Notes: generated by a model from the sequence alone, not told the origin. A stretch of DNA of 64,000 nt from Owenweeksia sp048267305 (GCA_048267305.1 JBLWXT010000009.1:86263-150262), one strand, 5' to 3'. Counted from the first letter of the stretch, positions 8,464-20,100 are shown. Program-made: numbers and translations.

Positions 8464-9359
8464 TGAAGTCTGTTTTCAGTTTATTATTTTTGGTTGGTAC
8501 CTACATCAGTGTTATAGCCCAGACCACTGCAAACATAAGTGTATCTAAAGATGCCGCTGTTTATTTTAGATCTGGCACCACGGCAATGGACAATAACTAT
8601 GGTACCCATGCATCTTTATTTGTGCTTACTGGAACAGCTGGCTCGTCAAGCACTATTTGGAGAAGCTATGTAGAAATAGACCTGAGTTCTCTTCCAACAA
8701 ATGCCGTAATCAAATCGGCTACTTTGCATTTACAAGCCCTTAGTACTCTGCAAAATGCAGGGAGTAATGAAGTGGTTCTTCATAAAACTACATCCAGCTG
8801 GGACGAGAGTACCATTACCTGGAATAACCAACCGAGTTATACCACAGATGTGGCTGATCCAACCGTATCCAGTGGTGGTACAGGTGCAAGAGACGTTGAT
8901 GTCACCGATTGGACAAGGGATGCTCTTATAAGCACTGGCTCCTTATCCTTTGCAATGAAATTGGTGACAGAGGTTGCCGGGCAAGTGAGAAAAATGGAAA
9001 TGGCTTCATCTGACCATGCAACTACATCGTATCGGCCAGTCCTTGAGGTTGTTTATTATGAAAACGAGTTTTTTATGGATGCTCATCCTGAACCTGTTAA
9101 TGACATCTACGAATTGGCGATCAATAGCATCAACGTTCAACTTGATGAAAACTTTTTGAGCAATACCGAAACAATATCCTACGAAATTAAGGATAGAGAT
9201 AATGTTGTAGTTGTCTCAAAAAACAGTACCAATATGACCAGGGATTATCTCTTTATTAAGATTGATCCATCATCATTCTCATTAACCGATGATTTAATTT
9301 ATGAAATCATTTTTTACAACGACCAAGGCTCCAAACGATATTTAAAATTTAAGAAATGA
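8463..9359 (+). CDS. DNRLRE-domain secreted protein
   Basis: A 298-aa protein with a signal peptide (1-19, ending VIAQ). Residues about 23-197 match the DNRLRE/CBM96-like fold: the SKDAAVYF opening, NYGTHASL, LSSLPTNAVIKSATLHL, the hallmark SSWDESTITWNNQP, and the closing RPVLEVVYY. Such domains are found on extracellular surface proteins and often next to RHS proteins. Residues about 200-298 form a second beta module ending GSKRYLKFKK. The gene overlaps both neighbours (1 nt upstream, 4 nt downstream), placing it firmly in the RHS operon. A role as a surface anchor or binding component of the RHS assembly is inference. Confidence 0.82.
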   Translation: MKSVFSLLFLVGTYISVIAQTTANISVSKDAAVYFRSGTTAMDNNYGTHASLFVLTGTAGSSSTIWRSYVEIDLSSLPTNAVIKSATLHLQALSTLQNAGSNEVVLHKTTSSWDESTITWNNQPSYTTDVADPTVSSGGTGARDVDVTDWTRDALISTGSLSFAMKLVTEVAGQVRKMEMASSDHATTSYRPVLEVVYYENEFFMDAHPEPVNDIYELAINSINVQLDENFLSNTETISYEIKDRDNVVVVSKNSTNMTRDYLFIKIDPSSFSLTDDLIYEIIFYNDQGSKRYLKFKK

Positions 9360-9838
9360 AAGGATATTACAGTTACATATACAGCACGGTGATAGGAATT
9401 GGGATGGTTGTGGCTATCTCTCTTAATCACTCGAAAACAGCATATATCGATATGTCTAAGGTAATTGATGGATATGAGATGAAAGTTGATTTGGAAAATC
9501 TTTTGAATCATGAATTACAATCTCGCAAGCAAGGCTTAGATGCTATAGCGGCTGAAATGGACAGTATCAAATCTATTGATAGCTTGGAATACAACAAATA
9601 CAAGAGATACTATTTCCATGCTTCTGAAGAACTGAGCAAATTTAAAGATGGCAAGGCCAATGAAATTCGCACTCAGGTTATTACAAATATTAATAATGCA
9701 GTTATAAAGTTCGGAGAGGAATCCGGCTACGATTACATACTTGGAGCAAATGGAAACGGATCGATCATGTACGCCAATGATAGCGAAGATGTAACCGATG
9801 AATTGATAACCTATTTAAATGAGAAATATGGCAAGTAG
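9356..9838 (+). CDS. OmpH/Skp-family periplasmic chaperone-like protein
   Basis: A 160-aa protein with an N-terminal hydrophobic segment (about 7-23), then YIDMSKVIDGYEMK, a long charged helical hairpin region (about 45-100), and the C-terminal GYDYILGANGNGSIMYANDSEDVTDE stretch split by a turn; this end is characteristic of OmpH/Skp proteins. Skp trimers hold unfolded outer-membrane or exported proteins in the periplasm. Here the gene is inside the RHS operon (4-nt overlap upstream, overlap with the next gene downstream), which suggests a dedicated holdase for the very large exported RHS proteins. That role is inferred from context. Confidence 0.8.
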   Translation: MKGYYSYIYSTVIGIGMVVAISLNHSKTAYIDMSKVIDGYEMKVDLENLLNHELQSRKQGLDAIAAEMDSIKSIDSLEYNKYKRYYFHASEELSKFKDGKANEIRTQVITNINNAVIKFGEESGYDYILGANGNGSIMYANDSEDVTDELITYLNEKYGK

Positions 9839-10337
9839 GTTTTTCCTAATCAATCTAGTTGCCGGATTATTAATGCTTGTGAGCTCATGCAACTCCACAG
9901 AAAAGGCTAATGAGCCTCTCACGGCCAACCATTGCAAAATTCAGGAATTGGGGGCGTATAAATACTCTGTTTGTTTATCGGCTGCGGAGCCAGATGATCC
10001 TATAGATCAAAATTCCGAGATACTTCAATTCGTAGTGAAAATTTCCAGAATAGGTTCTAAAAATAATCCCATTTACGAAAATGGGGAAAAAATGGTCTCA
10101 ACCCTTTCTGAGTACTATTCCTTTGGTGTTTCAAAAGATGTACTGCTAACAGATGGAGAGAGCTCAGTTGAGCCAGTGTTACTAAATCTCATAAGAAATT
10201 ACAATGCTTCTCCTTATGTGGAGCTGCTTCTAACATTTGATCCAAAAGACCTTCCAAATGGTGCCGAGACCCTGCTGATTAATGATAGGATGCTGGGAGG
10301 AACACTGGTAAAATTTCCCATAAAACTTAAAGCTTGA
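9828..10337 (+). CDS. Lipoprotein of the RHS operon
   Basis: From ATG 9828 it is 169 aa and opens with a lipoprotein signal ending LVSSC (Cys21). An alternative ATG at 9819 adds three residues; both starts overlap the OmpH-like gene. The mature part (about 150 aa) is mixed alpha/beta with no motif that I recognise. The stop is one base before the ATG of the 2043-aa protein, so the two are probably translationally coupled. As an outer-membrane lipoprotein it could anchor or gate the giant partner, but there is no direct evidence. Confidence 0.72.
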   Translation: MASRFFLINLVAGLLMLVSSCNSTEKANEPLTANHCKIQELGAYKYSVCLSAAEPDDPIDQNSEILQFVVKISRIGSKNNPIYENGEKMVSTLSEYYSFGVSKDVLLTDGESSVEPVLLNLIRNYNASPYVELLLTFDPKDLPNGAETLLINDRMLGGTLVKFPIKLKA

Positions 10338-10338
10338 C

Positions 10339-13300
10339 ATGAAAACCTTTAGAAAGAGCAAAAGATTTAAACTGTTGGCTTGCTTCATAGCAGTAAATCT
10401 GGTTGTAGAAATTGTTTCCCCTACAGTTGCTTATGCACTCACTGCTGGACCCTCTCAGCCAGAATCCAGTGCATTTGAACCAGCAGGAACCACTCAAATG
10501 GTGGATATGTTTTCTGGAGACTTTACATACAACATACCGTTGTTTGAGTTGCCCGGGCCGGATGGTGGATACCCATTCAATCTATCCTATCAGTCTGGGA
10601 TAACAATGGAGCAGGAAGCAACATGGGTGGGCTTGGGATGGAATATAAATCCAGGAGCAATCAATCGTCAGGTAAGAGGTTTGCCAGATGAGTTTAAGGG
10701 GGATCAAGTAAAAGTGAATCAAGACGTCAAGGCTTTAACAACTTTTGGGACAAGTGTAGGGATTTCGGTTGAAATTTTTGGTGGAGATCTTTCAAAGGCA
10801 GTTAATCTTAACACTTCAATATATTACAACAATTACAGAGGTATTGGATATGGTGCAGGTGCAAGTTTCTCAATGGGTTCAGAAGCTAGAGATGGAGTTC
10901 AGTCAAGTATAGGAATTTCCTTTGATTCACAGAATGGGATTGGTGGAAATGTTTCTTTGGGTTATGAAATGACCACAGCCAGCCTTGGGTTTAACTCTGA
11001 AAGTGGATTAAGTGGGAGTTTGAACTATTCAATATATAGAGAAGAGGAAACTCGTGAGAACGGTATATTAGTTGACTCTTGGGAAGGAACTAGAGGTATA
11101 GGAGCAAGTCTTCTTGGTTCTGCAACATATGCCTATTCGCCTCAAGTTGGAATGGAGTACCAGACCATTCCCTTAAGTATTAGCTTCAAAATTGGAGGAG
11201 GAGCTGGTGCATATCCAAACATGTCTTTTGGAGGATTTTACAACATTCAAAAACTTAAAGAAACAAGCTATTCTCGGGGAGCTTTTGGGTATTTTAACCT
11301 GGAAGACGAAGGTAAAGGTGAAAATTCCCTGTTAGATTTTAACCGGGAAAAACAAACTCTAATACATGAAAAAACCCCTAACCTTCCAATACCAAGTTTG
11401 ACTGCCGATTACTATAATATTTCCGGGCAGGGTACTGGAGGTATGTTCAGGGCTTGGAGATCAGACTATGGCAGTGTGTTTGATCCAGTGGCAGTTTCAA
11501 ATACAAATGGCGGATCCATTGGAGTTGATTTAGGTATGCCTCATTGGGGAATAGCAGGTACTTATACCCAAGGAAAAGCTAAAAGTGGACCCTGGACTGA
11601 GGACAATGACATGTTCGATTATCACAAGTTTGAAAGTCCGAAATCAGGATCGTATGAGCCTGCTTATTTTAAGGTTTACGGAGAAAAGACAGCTACTAGA
11701 AAAGAACGTTTTTCAGAAATTGGGGGAAATGGTGCTGTAAGAGTTGAAATAGAAAGTTTAGGAGGAAGTGGAAAGTACAAGGCAAAAAAGGCATATAAAA
11801 ATGTCAATAATGATAGCATCCCTCTAATTCCTGCAAAGGCTAAAACCGATGAAACCGGATTTGTTTTTTCCGGTGAAAGATTTATTAGAGGGCAAAATAT
11901 TCAACAAATCACCAATGAATGGTTGCTTGACGAGAATGGCGATGAACTATTACCTGAGTACAACTTTCAGTATTACAACTCAGTAAGCAATCAGTTTTCT
12001 AAGAGTGAATATAAAGATGAACGGGCTACCCATGAATCCCATCATTTTGCGGGGATGACGGTGGTTAACAAAGGAGGTAGTCGTTATGTATATGGACTAC
12101 CAGCTATGAATAAGAAAAAAGTGGAAGCACTTTTTTCTGTGGTGGAGAATACTGCGGATTGTCATGTGACGACCCCTTTAGATGTAAAAGACAACAAGCC
12201 TTTTTATCAAAGAAGTGGTACGGATGAGTTTTTTCAGCACACTGAAACGCCTGAATTTGCGCACTCTTATCTGCTCACTAGCATTTTAGGACCAGATTAT
12301 GTGGATATTAACGATAACGGCCCGGACGAGGCGGACTACGGATACTGGGTGAAATTTACCTATACCAAGGCCCATGACAATTATCAATGGAGGAGCCCAT
12401 ATACAGATGCTGGCCTTGATTTGGGTGTAATAAGTAAGTTCAGTGATAACAAAGGTTTTTACAACTACGGAGAGAAAGAGATTTGGTACTTGGCTACGGC
12501 TGAAACCAAAAGCCATGTAGCAGTCTTTAATCTGGACCAAAATGGGAGAACAGATGCTTTGAGTGCTGCGGGCGAGCTTGCAAAAGGAACGGCAAAAGGC
12601 ACCGATAAACTATATAGTTTAGCATCAATTACACTATACACTCGTGCAGCCTATGATGATGCCGTGGAAGTAAGTTCTTTCACTGGAATAACCGCTCTTC
12701 AAACTATCGAGTTTGAATACAACAACTCCTTGTGCGATGAAATAGATAATGGAACAACGGGAAAACTTACTTTAGAAAAGGTTGGTTTTTACTTCCAAAA
12801 CAATAAAAGAGGGCTTTTAAATAAATACCATTTTACCTATAGCAGTAGTAATCCGAAATATTCAGAACATACATACGATCGCTGGGGAGGCTTCAAAGAC
12901 AATGGTAATAAGTGTCAGAACCTCCAACTGCCCTATGTTTCGCAGTTTGATATTTCCAGTGATCAGGATTCTGTAGCTAAGTACAGCCATAAAACTACCA
13001 TGGCTAATTCAGCCCAGGCATGGCATTTAACCGAAATTGTCACCCCAACTAAGAGTAAAATAAATATAGATTATGAGTCTGATGATTATTCCTACGTTCA
13101 ACACCGAGAGGCAAATCAGATGTTTCAAATAGATGGGTTACATAGTAAAGACCAGTTTATCTATGATATAAGCGCTTCTCCAAGTGCTGATGATACCGAA
13201 GTGTATATTAAACTGGAGCATCCCATACCCACAAGTACACCTGATGCCAAACAGTATTTCTACGATCATTATTTGAGAGGGTTGGAAAGGAAAAGAGGAG

Positions 13301-16300
13301 AGGATGATACCTACGTTCAGTTATACTTTAAGAATTATACCAATTTAAGGGACAAGGTCTGGGAGTATGTTTCTGGCTACGTGGACATGGTTCCAGGAGG
13401 TTATAATGTTGATGCGAGCAGAGTTAAAGCCCTTGACATAGAGGGTGATGGCGTGAAGACATTGGTTGATTGCTATACTCATGCATATGTAAAATTGGAA
13501 GAGTATCATGATTCACGCAGTGGAAGAGATTATCATCCAATGGCAGCCTTAGCCTGGCAGAAAATGCGAAGTGACCACCCTGAATTACTTACTACACCAG
13601 GTAATATTGAAAAACCAGGAACATCAGCTGGTGATAAAGCTCAACAAGTTTTAAGTCTGATTAATTTAATTCCTCAAGTTACCAAGCTCTTTAAAGGCTA
13701 TCTCAAGCATTGTTTTGACAAGGATTGGAGTAGAAAAATTGATTTATCCAGATCTGTGATCCGCCTTTGTTCGCCAGACCAAACTAAACTAGGTGGTGGC
13801 ATACGAGTAAAACAAATCAGTATTTCAGATGAATTTGATGAAGATGGTGCTGCCGATACCTACGGACAAGTTTATGACTATACTACAATCAATGAGTTTG
13901 GAGAGGTTATCAGCAGCGGGGTTGCCTCGTACGAACCAATGCTCGGAGGAGACGAGAATGCCTTAAAGTATGCCAAGACATTTACAGACAAGCAAAGCTT
14001 TAAGAGTGATAACCAGCTCTATTTTGAGTATCCTATAAACGAATCCTACTACCCCGGACCCTCGGTTGGTTATAGCAAGGTTACCGTGAGATCATTGGCC
14101 ACAAATAAGGTTCTAAATGAGGAGCTTAGTAACGAAGTGGCTACAACGGGAACTGTGGTTCATGAGTTCTACACAGCTAAAGATTTTCCAACAATTGCAT
14201 CGGAAACAGGAATTGCAAAAGTTCCCTATCACCTTTGGATTCCAATACCTCTTATTGGGATGATAACCAATGACAAACTCACAGCTACCCAGGGCTATTC
14301 TGTGGAGTTAAATGACATGCATGGCAAACCTAAAGCAATTCATTACTACCCGACTTCAGAAGATTTAAGCTCTAACAAGGCAGAAGCGGTAAGTTCGGTT
14401 AAATACAACTATCGCAGTGAGGATATTACTTACCAGGACAAGTCGATAAAACACTTAAAGAATGATGTTTTCACTTGTACAGGAGATGTTATTGATTCTT
14501 ATCTGGGGGTCGAATATGAATTTTTTGTAGATCATTTACAAAGCAAGAGTTACAATATAACAGGCGGACTGGACTTTAATGTGGAAATTCCAGCTTTTCC
14601 ATTATTTCTCCTTTGGCCAGGCTATTCTGAAAGTAAAACCCAATTGAAAACAATTGTGGTAAATAAAATCATCCATAGGGCAGGTATCCTTGAAGAAACC
14701 ATTGCCTCAGATGGTCGGTCCACTGTGACCTCTACTAACCTTGGGTTTGATGCTATTACAGGAGAGCCTTTTCTTACGAAAACGGAGAATAGGTTTGGGG
14801 ATGATATATATCAAATAAAGGCTGGTGCCAATGGCCTTTACATCGCTGTGCCTTCTAATGGAAGTAACTACCTGGGTGAACCAATGAATAATTTGGTGCC
14901 TACCAGAGCTTCGTATAGTCATTTTGGAACTCTAACAACTGACGTGACGGTTGAGAAGCTTGACACCACACGTGTTGGGGAGGTTACTGGTGGCTGTGCC
15001 CTAAGCAATGGTTGCTGGCACGATGATGAAAAATTCGGGTCATTTATTAAGGCTCAATTTGGCAACTACTATGTTCCGACAAATGGAATTAACAACTATT
15101 CCGGCTTTACGCCAGGCGCAGTTTTGGTGTTTAAGGATAATGCTGGAAACTTATATAAAGGTACTGCCCTTCAAATAACAAGAGGCAAGCATGAGGTTGC
15201 TGAGGCTTTATATTCAAAAGATCCAATACCGGTAAGTCAAAACCTTACAATGTTTGTCATTAAGCCAGGTGAGAAAAACCTAATTGATAATGTTCTATTT
15301 CAAGCAACCTCAAAGGGTGAGCCTATAACCACAGGGTTAAGCGAGCCTATTCTATATCGTGATGGCACCAGTGGTAATATTGAGCCTTATCAAAACATTT
15401 TACAGATGAGTCCCATCACGCTATTAAGACATTCCAAAGAAATAAAAGATGTCGTTAGCCCTAACCCCTATGCCTCAGGCGAGCGAGGGATAATTCTTCC
15501 GTACAAAACATATAGTTATAGAGCTGAAAGGGAGCAGTCTAACCCGCTGCAATTAGAAAACGATGGAATATATAAGGACTCATTAAATGGGAATTTCGTT
15601 TACTACCCAATCAATGACAACCTATTACTTGGGACAAATGAAGGGACAATTGCAAAACACCCATGGTGGCAGCTCAACGAGCACTTCACCCAATATGATA
15701 ACTTCGGGCACCAGGTGGAGTCGAGAAATGCGCTTAATGTTTATTCTTCTGCCAGCTATGGCCATTTGGGTACTTCCATGGTTTGGCGGGCTGTAAACGC
15801 TCCCAAAAGCCAAGTTTACAGTATTGATTTCGAAGATGCGGATTTCAAGTTATACACCATTGGCAGTTCCCCAGTTACACCATTTGCTGATGGGCATACC
15901 GGGAAGAAATGTCTTAAGCAGACCTCAAATAATGAGTATAAGCTGAGTATAGTTCCTCAAGACGGCAAGAAGTATTTTTTAAGTACTTGGGTCAAGGCTA
16001 ATGAGGAAACTTTTGACTATTCCTTAAGCGTCAATCCCAACACCCGCGGTATCAAGGTTAAATTCTACAATGCTGACTATACCACGACTAGGGGCGAAAG
16101 TGCCTTGCTAAAGCCAGTAGGGCCAATCATTGAAGGCTGGCAAAAAATAGAAGGGACATTTGAAGTTTCATCCACAACCGCAGATACTGTTCAGGCTCTG
16201 AGTGTTGAAATTTTACCCGGGATTACCACGGTGGGCGAGACATCGGCTTATTCAGAAATGATGTTGGATGACTTGCGTATCATGCCTTATAATGCAAATA

Positions 16301-16470
16301 TGATGACCTATGTATATGATCCAGCTACCTACCGACTTAGGGCCATATTGGATGAAAACAACTATGCCAGTCTTTATTACTATGACGAGGATGGCAAGCT
16401 GTTTCTTGTGAAAAAGGAAACTGAGAAAGGCATCTACACCTTACAGGAAACCAGATCTTACCAAGACTAA
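10339..16470 (+). CDS. Giant SpvB-like/RHS-associated secreted protein (TcB-like half)
   Basis: A 2043-aa protein. Residues about 12-34 form a signal peptide or anchor. Residues about 55-110 carry a motif series (FSGDFTYNIPLFELPGP, then NLSYQSG, then GLGWNINPGAINR) that resembles the N-terminus of SpvB/TcB-type proteins. The long body is Gly/Ser/Tyr-rich beta structure, and about 1815-2000 resembles a carbohydrate-binding jelly roll (KKYFLSTWVKANEETFDYSL). The C-terminus turns into YD-repeat sequence (YVYDPATYRLRAILDENNYA, then LYYYDEDGKLFLVKKE) and stops without any RHS core. It therefore looks like the first half of a two-chain RHS shell whose second half is the 2675-aa protein after the next small gene. 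Function (toxin cocoon, adhesin or surface polymer) is not shown. Confidence 0.75.
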   Translation: MKTFRKSKRFKLLACFIAVNLVVEIVSPTVAYALTAGPSQPESSAFEPAGTTQMVDMFSGDFTYNIPLFELPGPDGGYPFNLSYQSGITMEQEATWVGLGWNINPGAINRQVRGLPDEFKGDQVKVNQDVKALTTFGTSVGISVEIFGGDLSKAVNLNTSIYYNNYRGIGYGAGASFSMGSEARDGVQSSIGISFDSQNGIGGNVSLGYEMTTASLGFNSESGLSGSLNYSIYREEETRENGILVDSWEGTRGIGASLLGSATYAYSPQVGMEYQTIPLSISFKIGGGAGAYPNMSFGGFYNIQKLKETSYSRGAFGYFNLEDEGKGENSLLDFNREKQTLIHEKTPNLPIPSLTADYYNISGQGTGGMFRAWRSDYGSVFDPVAVSNTNGGSIGVDLGMPHWGIAGTYTQGKAKSGPWTEDNDMFDYHKFESPKSGSYEPAYFKVYGEKTATRKERFSEIGGNGAVRVEIESLGGSGKYKAKKAYKNVNNDSIPLIPAKAKTDETGFVFSGERFIRGQNIQQITNEWLLDENGDELLPEYNFQYYNSVSNQFSKSEYKDERATHESHHFAGMTVVNKGGSRYVYGLPAMNKKKVEALFSVVENTADCHVTTPLDVKDNKPFYQRSGTDEFFQHTETPEFAHSYLLTSILGPDYVDINDNGPDEADYGYWVKFTYTKAHDNYQWRSPYTDAGLDLGVISKFSDNKGFYNYGEKEIWYLATAETKSHVAVFNLDQNGRTDALSAAGELAKGTAKGTDKLYSLASITLYTRAAYDDAVEVSSFTGITALQTIEFEYNNSLCDEIDNGTTGKLTLEKVGFYFQNNKRGLLNKYHFTYSSSNPKYSEHTYDRWGGFKDNGNKCQNLQLPYVSQFDISSDQDSVAKYSHKTTMANSAQAWHLTEIVTPTKSKINIDYESDDYSYVQHREANQMFQIDGLHSKDQFIYDISASPSADDTEVYIKLEHPIPTSTPDAKQYFYDHYLRGLERKRGEDDTYVQLYFKNYTNLRDKVWEYVSGYVDMVPGGYNVDASRVKALDIEGDGVKTLVDCYTHAYVKLEEYHDSRSGRDYHPMAALAWQKMRSDHPELLTTPGNIEKPGTSAGDKAQQVLSLINLIPQVTKLFKGYLKHCFDKDWSRKIDLSRSVIRLCSPDQTKLGGGIRVKQISISDEFDEDGAADTYGQVYDYTTINEFGEVISSGVASYEPMLGGDENALKYAKTFTDKQSFKSDNQLYFEYPINESYYPGPSVGYSKVTVRSLATNKVLNEELSNEVATTGTVVHEFYTAKDFPTIASETGIAKVPYHLWIPIPLIGMITNDKLTATQGYSVELNDMHGKPKAIHYYPTSEDLSSNKAEAVSSVKYNYRSEDITYQDKSIKHLKNDVFTCTGDVIDSYLGVEYEFFVDHLQSKSYNITGGLDFNVEIPAFPLFLLWPGYSESKTQLKTIVVNKIIHRAGILEETIASDGRSTVTSTNLGFDAITGEPFLTKTENRFGDDIYQIKAGANGLYIAVPSNGSNYLGEPMNNLVPTRASYSHFGTLTTDVTVEKLDTTRVGEVTGGCALSNGCWHDDEKFGSFIKAQFGNYYVPTNGINNYSGFTPGAVLVFKDNAGNLYKGTALQITRGKHEVAEALYSKDPIPVSQNLTMFVIKPGEKNLIDNVLFQATSKGEPITTGLSEPILYRDGTSGNIEPYQNILQMSPITLLRHSKEIKDVVSPNPYASGERGIILPYKTYSYRAEREQSNPLQLENDGIYKDSLNGNFVYYPINDNLLLGTNEGTIAKHPWWQLNEHFTQYDNFGHQVESRNALNVYSSASYGHLGTSMVWRAVNAPKSQVYSIDFEDADFKLYTIGSSPVTPFADGHTGKKCLKQTSNNEYKLSIVPQDGKKYFLSTWVKANEETFDYSLSVNPNTRGIKVKFYNADYTTTRGESALLKPVGPIIEGWQKIEGTFEVSSTTADTVQALSVEILPGITTVGETSAYSEMMLDDLRIMPYNANMMTYVYDPATYRLRAILDENNYASLYYYDEDGKLFLVKKETEKGIYTLQETRSYQD

Positions 16471-16475
16471 AAATT

Positions 16476-17144
16476 ATGAAGATTAAAACTTTTGTGTTTA
16501 CTCTGCTGATAGTTTTTCAGGGAGTTGACAGCATGGCTCAAAAACCATTTAAGGATAAGTATAAAACCTTTTACGATTTAGTTTCGAGTCAGTCGTCTTA
16601 TGCAATGGATGCCTCAGTGTCCATTTTTAAGCAAAATCGTAAAACTATGGATATGGAGTTTTCCGTGAGAAAAAAGGAGAATGACTTTTTTATGGCTATG
16701 GGTGAAACGGAAAGAATCTACAATAATGACATGGTAATTACCATGAACCGAGGGATGAAGTCCATCATTTTAGGTGAGCGGGATAAAAATGAATCAAGCC
16801 TTTTCACCTCCACAGAGTATTTCGTTTTGTTGGATAGTATTTCGGATTTGGGAAACATAAAGCTCATCGAGTCAACCGGCTCCATTTCCAAATATGAAAT
16901 TAAAATAGAAAAGCATGTCTATAAGTCAATTGAGCTGACATTTCAGGGAGACCTATTAACAAAAATGACGGTGTACTATTCCGACACTAAGGCGCCATAT
17001 GATAGAGCAGAACTGAACATGAATTTTTCTTTCAAGGAGAAAATGGATGGTGAATACTTCTCAATTAATCGATATGCCTTTAAAGGTTCTAATGGCTACC
17101 AGCTGCGTCCAGAATATAAAGATTTCGAACTAAGCCTAAACTAA
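16476..17144 (+). CDS. Secreted protein between the two RHS halves
   Basis: A 222-aa protein with a signal peptide (1-21, ending DSMAQ). The mature domain alternates beta strands with charged turns and has the overall look of a LolA-like or lipoprotein-carrier half-barrel (MDMEFSVRKKENDFFMAMG, LTFQGDLLTKMTVYYSDT), though I cannot confirm homology. It sits 5 bp after the 2043-aa gene and 2 bp before the 2675-aa gene, so its product is made in step with both. A carrier or assembly role for the giant proteins is possible. Confidence 0.7.
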   Translation: MKIKTFVFTLLIVFQGVDSMAQKPFKDKYKTFYDLVSSQSSYAMDASVSIFKQNRKTMDMEFSVRKKENDFFMAMGETERIYNNDMVITMNRGMKSIILGERDKNESSLFTSTEYFVLLDSISDLGNIKLIESTGSISKYEIKIEKHVYKSIELTFQGDLLTKMTVYYSDTKAPYDRAELNMNFSFKEKMDGEYFSINRYAFKGSNGYQLRPEYKDFELSLN

Positions 17145-17146
17145 TT

Positions 17147-20100
17147 ATGAAACTAGCCCGGTTTTTCCTCGTAACATTATTACTCACCTTTTTCTCCATT
17201 AATTTATATAGCCGGGACAAAGGTTATAGTGCCTACATTTCGAGAGCTGAGATTACAGTAGGTTCAAAACTTGCACTATCAGATGGGCTGTTATCCGGTA
17301 TTGATAATGTGCTATTGAGGGAACTAGTGGTTGATTTAAAATATAGTAGGAATACTCAAAGTGATTTGGAAACATCTGCGCTTTGGGAATATGAATTAGG
17401 TATAAAGGTTTACCCTGCTGATAATCCAGGAAATTTCAGTACGCATACACTTATTATCAAATACGGAGCAGATGGGGAATATGTCTATAACTCCGTTGCT
17501 GTTATTAGAGGTATATCAGAAGATCATCAAGTGGCTGAAGTCACCTCCATTGATGCCCGGTACAGTACAAATGGCGGAAGTTCTTATACCGATCTTTCGG
17601 GAACATCCGCATCAACTAATATAAACCTGCCAAAGGATGTTTATTTGGTTTTTAGAATGCAAACTGAGCATTATTCATATCTAGACCCAACTATTCCCGG
17701 GGCTATATACTATGATGTAACAACTCAGGAAATTAGGTGGAGGGCCATTGAAGAAGCCGAGGAGTACGATGTGGAGTGGGTTTACATTGACTCAGCAGAT
17801 TTGGGTTACACCACATTTACCACTAACAATGCGGATCCCTTTGAATATAAAGAACCAAGTAGAGTTAGGACTTCAGCAACCAATTTCTTTCTACCATTAA
17901 TTTATCCCAGAGGAAAATTATTTTTTAGAATGCGTCCGGTGGGGCGATTTATTGATGATGGCGTAGATGGTAATTACACCCATATTAAAACGGGAGCCTG
18001 GGGTTACAAAAAGTATGGTGCAAGCGGTGATGAGGCCCTTTATGTGATAACCACAGGATTTGAAAAAGACAAAATATGGCAGTATCAGGTCAGCTATGCG
18101 GAAAACGGCAAGAACAAAAGACTGGTGTCCTATTATGATAAAACATTAAGGAACAGACAATCTGCATCGAGCATTAACTCTGAAGATGTGACGCTAGTGG
18201 CAGAAACAAAATACGATTATGAAGGACGTGCTGCCCTGTCCATACTTCCAGCACCTGTTCCTGGTTTTGATCTGGGTTACAAAACCAATTTTAATGTTGG
18301 TAACTCCAGCCTGGACTCCTATGAAAAGGAATTTTTTGATAAAAATACCCCCGAGGCCATGTTTTCACCAACCTCGGGCGAATATGGAGCAGCGCAATAT
18401 TACTCTGCAAATAATGGGTTTAGCACTGATCCTTTCAGAAATCTTATTCCAACATCGACTTTTCCTTTTACCCAAACCGAGTTTTTAGATGATAATACGG
18501 GTAGGGTAAAGAGTGCTTCAGGGGTAGGTAAGGATCACATTATTTCATCCGGTCATGATACTAAATACCTGTATGGCACCACAACTTCCTCACAGCTTCA
18601 GAGGCTATTTGGCAGTAATGTTGGGAAAGCACATCATTACAAAACTACAACTGTGCTGGATGCGAACCGTCAGGGCTCAATTAATTATATGGACGAAACA
18701 GGCAGAACCATTGCCACGGCCCTTGTCGGTGATGCTCCCAACAACCTTAATGGTATAGCCCCATCCAGTGAATCTATTACAGTGGATTTAACCGAGAACA
18801 ATAACTACGATCAAGGGACCGGTGAGATCAATGTCACTTATCGTATTTCAAATATCGAAACTACAGAATATGAATTTGAATACGAGTTTAGTGCGGCCCA
18901 CTTCCCACAGGGTATAAAAGACCCGTCAAGTTCAAACACGGAAAACATTTGCGTTGAATGCGATTATAAACTGGAAATCACCCTAATGAAACCTAATGGT
19001 GACTGGGCTCAAATGGAAAAGGGTTCTCCGGCAAGTAATGTCACAAAGATTGAGGAAATATATAGCGGTAAAGACTTATCCTGTGGTACAGCCGGAAATA
19101 CAGCGATGCCCGTGATAAACTTTTCAGCCAACCTGAGCATGGTTGGTGATTATATACTCTCAAAGAAGTTGACAGTGGTAATCAATGAGGACAGCATCGA
19201 TGCAAGAACAGAGTCCACTATGACTACCCTCGGAATCGATCTGAATAGCATGATTGCTACGCATATTGCGGCAGTAGACACTACGCTGTGTGATGTAACA
19301 TGTGAAGATCATTGCCTTACAAGGGTATTGCACGCAAATCCCACCTGGACCCTTAGTACACATGAAACTCAAATTTTAGCCGCTGTTGCAGCATGTGTGG
19401 ATGATTGGTGTATGGGCATTGTAGACAGCTCAATAAGCTATACAAATGGTGCTGGCCAGGGTACACAGTGTATGGCCATTTATGATCAAATGATTGTTCA
19501 GGTAAGCCCTGGCGGTTGGTATTATGAATCTAATAATAGTTCTTCCACCGGACGGGTATCTGATTTTTGGCAAGAAATGGATACCAAGCAGGGAAATGAC
19601 GAATTCTTGCTAAGTGACGGGGTTACCGTTGCCAGTACCTCTGAAATTAGAGATCCATCTTTATGGAACTCGGATTGGGCGGAGATAGCTGTGGAATTAC
19701 ACAGAGAATATTGTCATTATGAGTTGTGTATGGATTTTCAGGACTCAAAGGCTTATGATGTAATGATGGGCATCCAAAAAGGTTGGACAGCTGCGGGAGA
19801 TTACAATGACCCTTTAAATACGCCTGAAAAAGATCCGATATTAAGTGTAAATGTGACTCTGAGCAATAGCATAACATTTTATGGAACAACTTATTCAGGT
19901 ACCGTAAGCATGGGTACTATGATTACCCAAGCGTTTAACAACTTTAATGGTACGGAGGATTTGGATGACTTTGTGGATGATCCTTCTAGCGGATTATATA
20001 GTCCCGCTGTACCTTATAATGACGCCAACAAGTATGCAGCCTTTGTTCCGTTGTATGGTGGAATTAAATCAGATTTAATAAGGTTGATTAAAGAAGCTAA

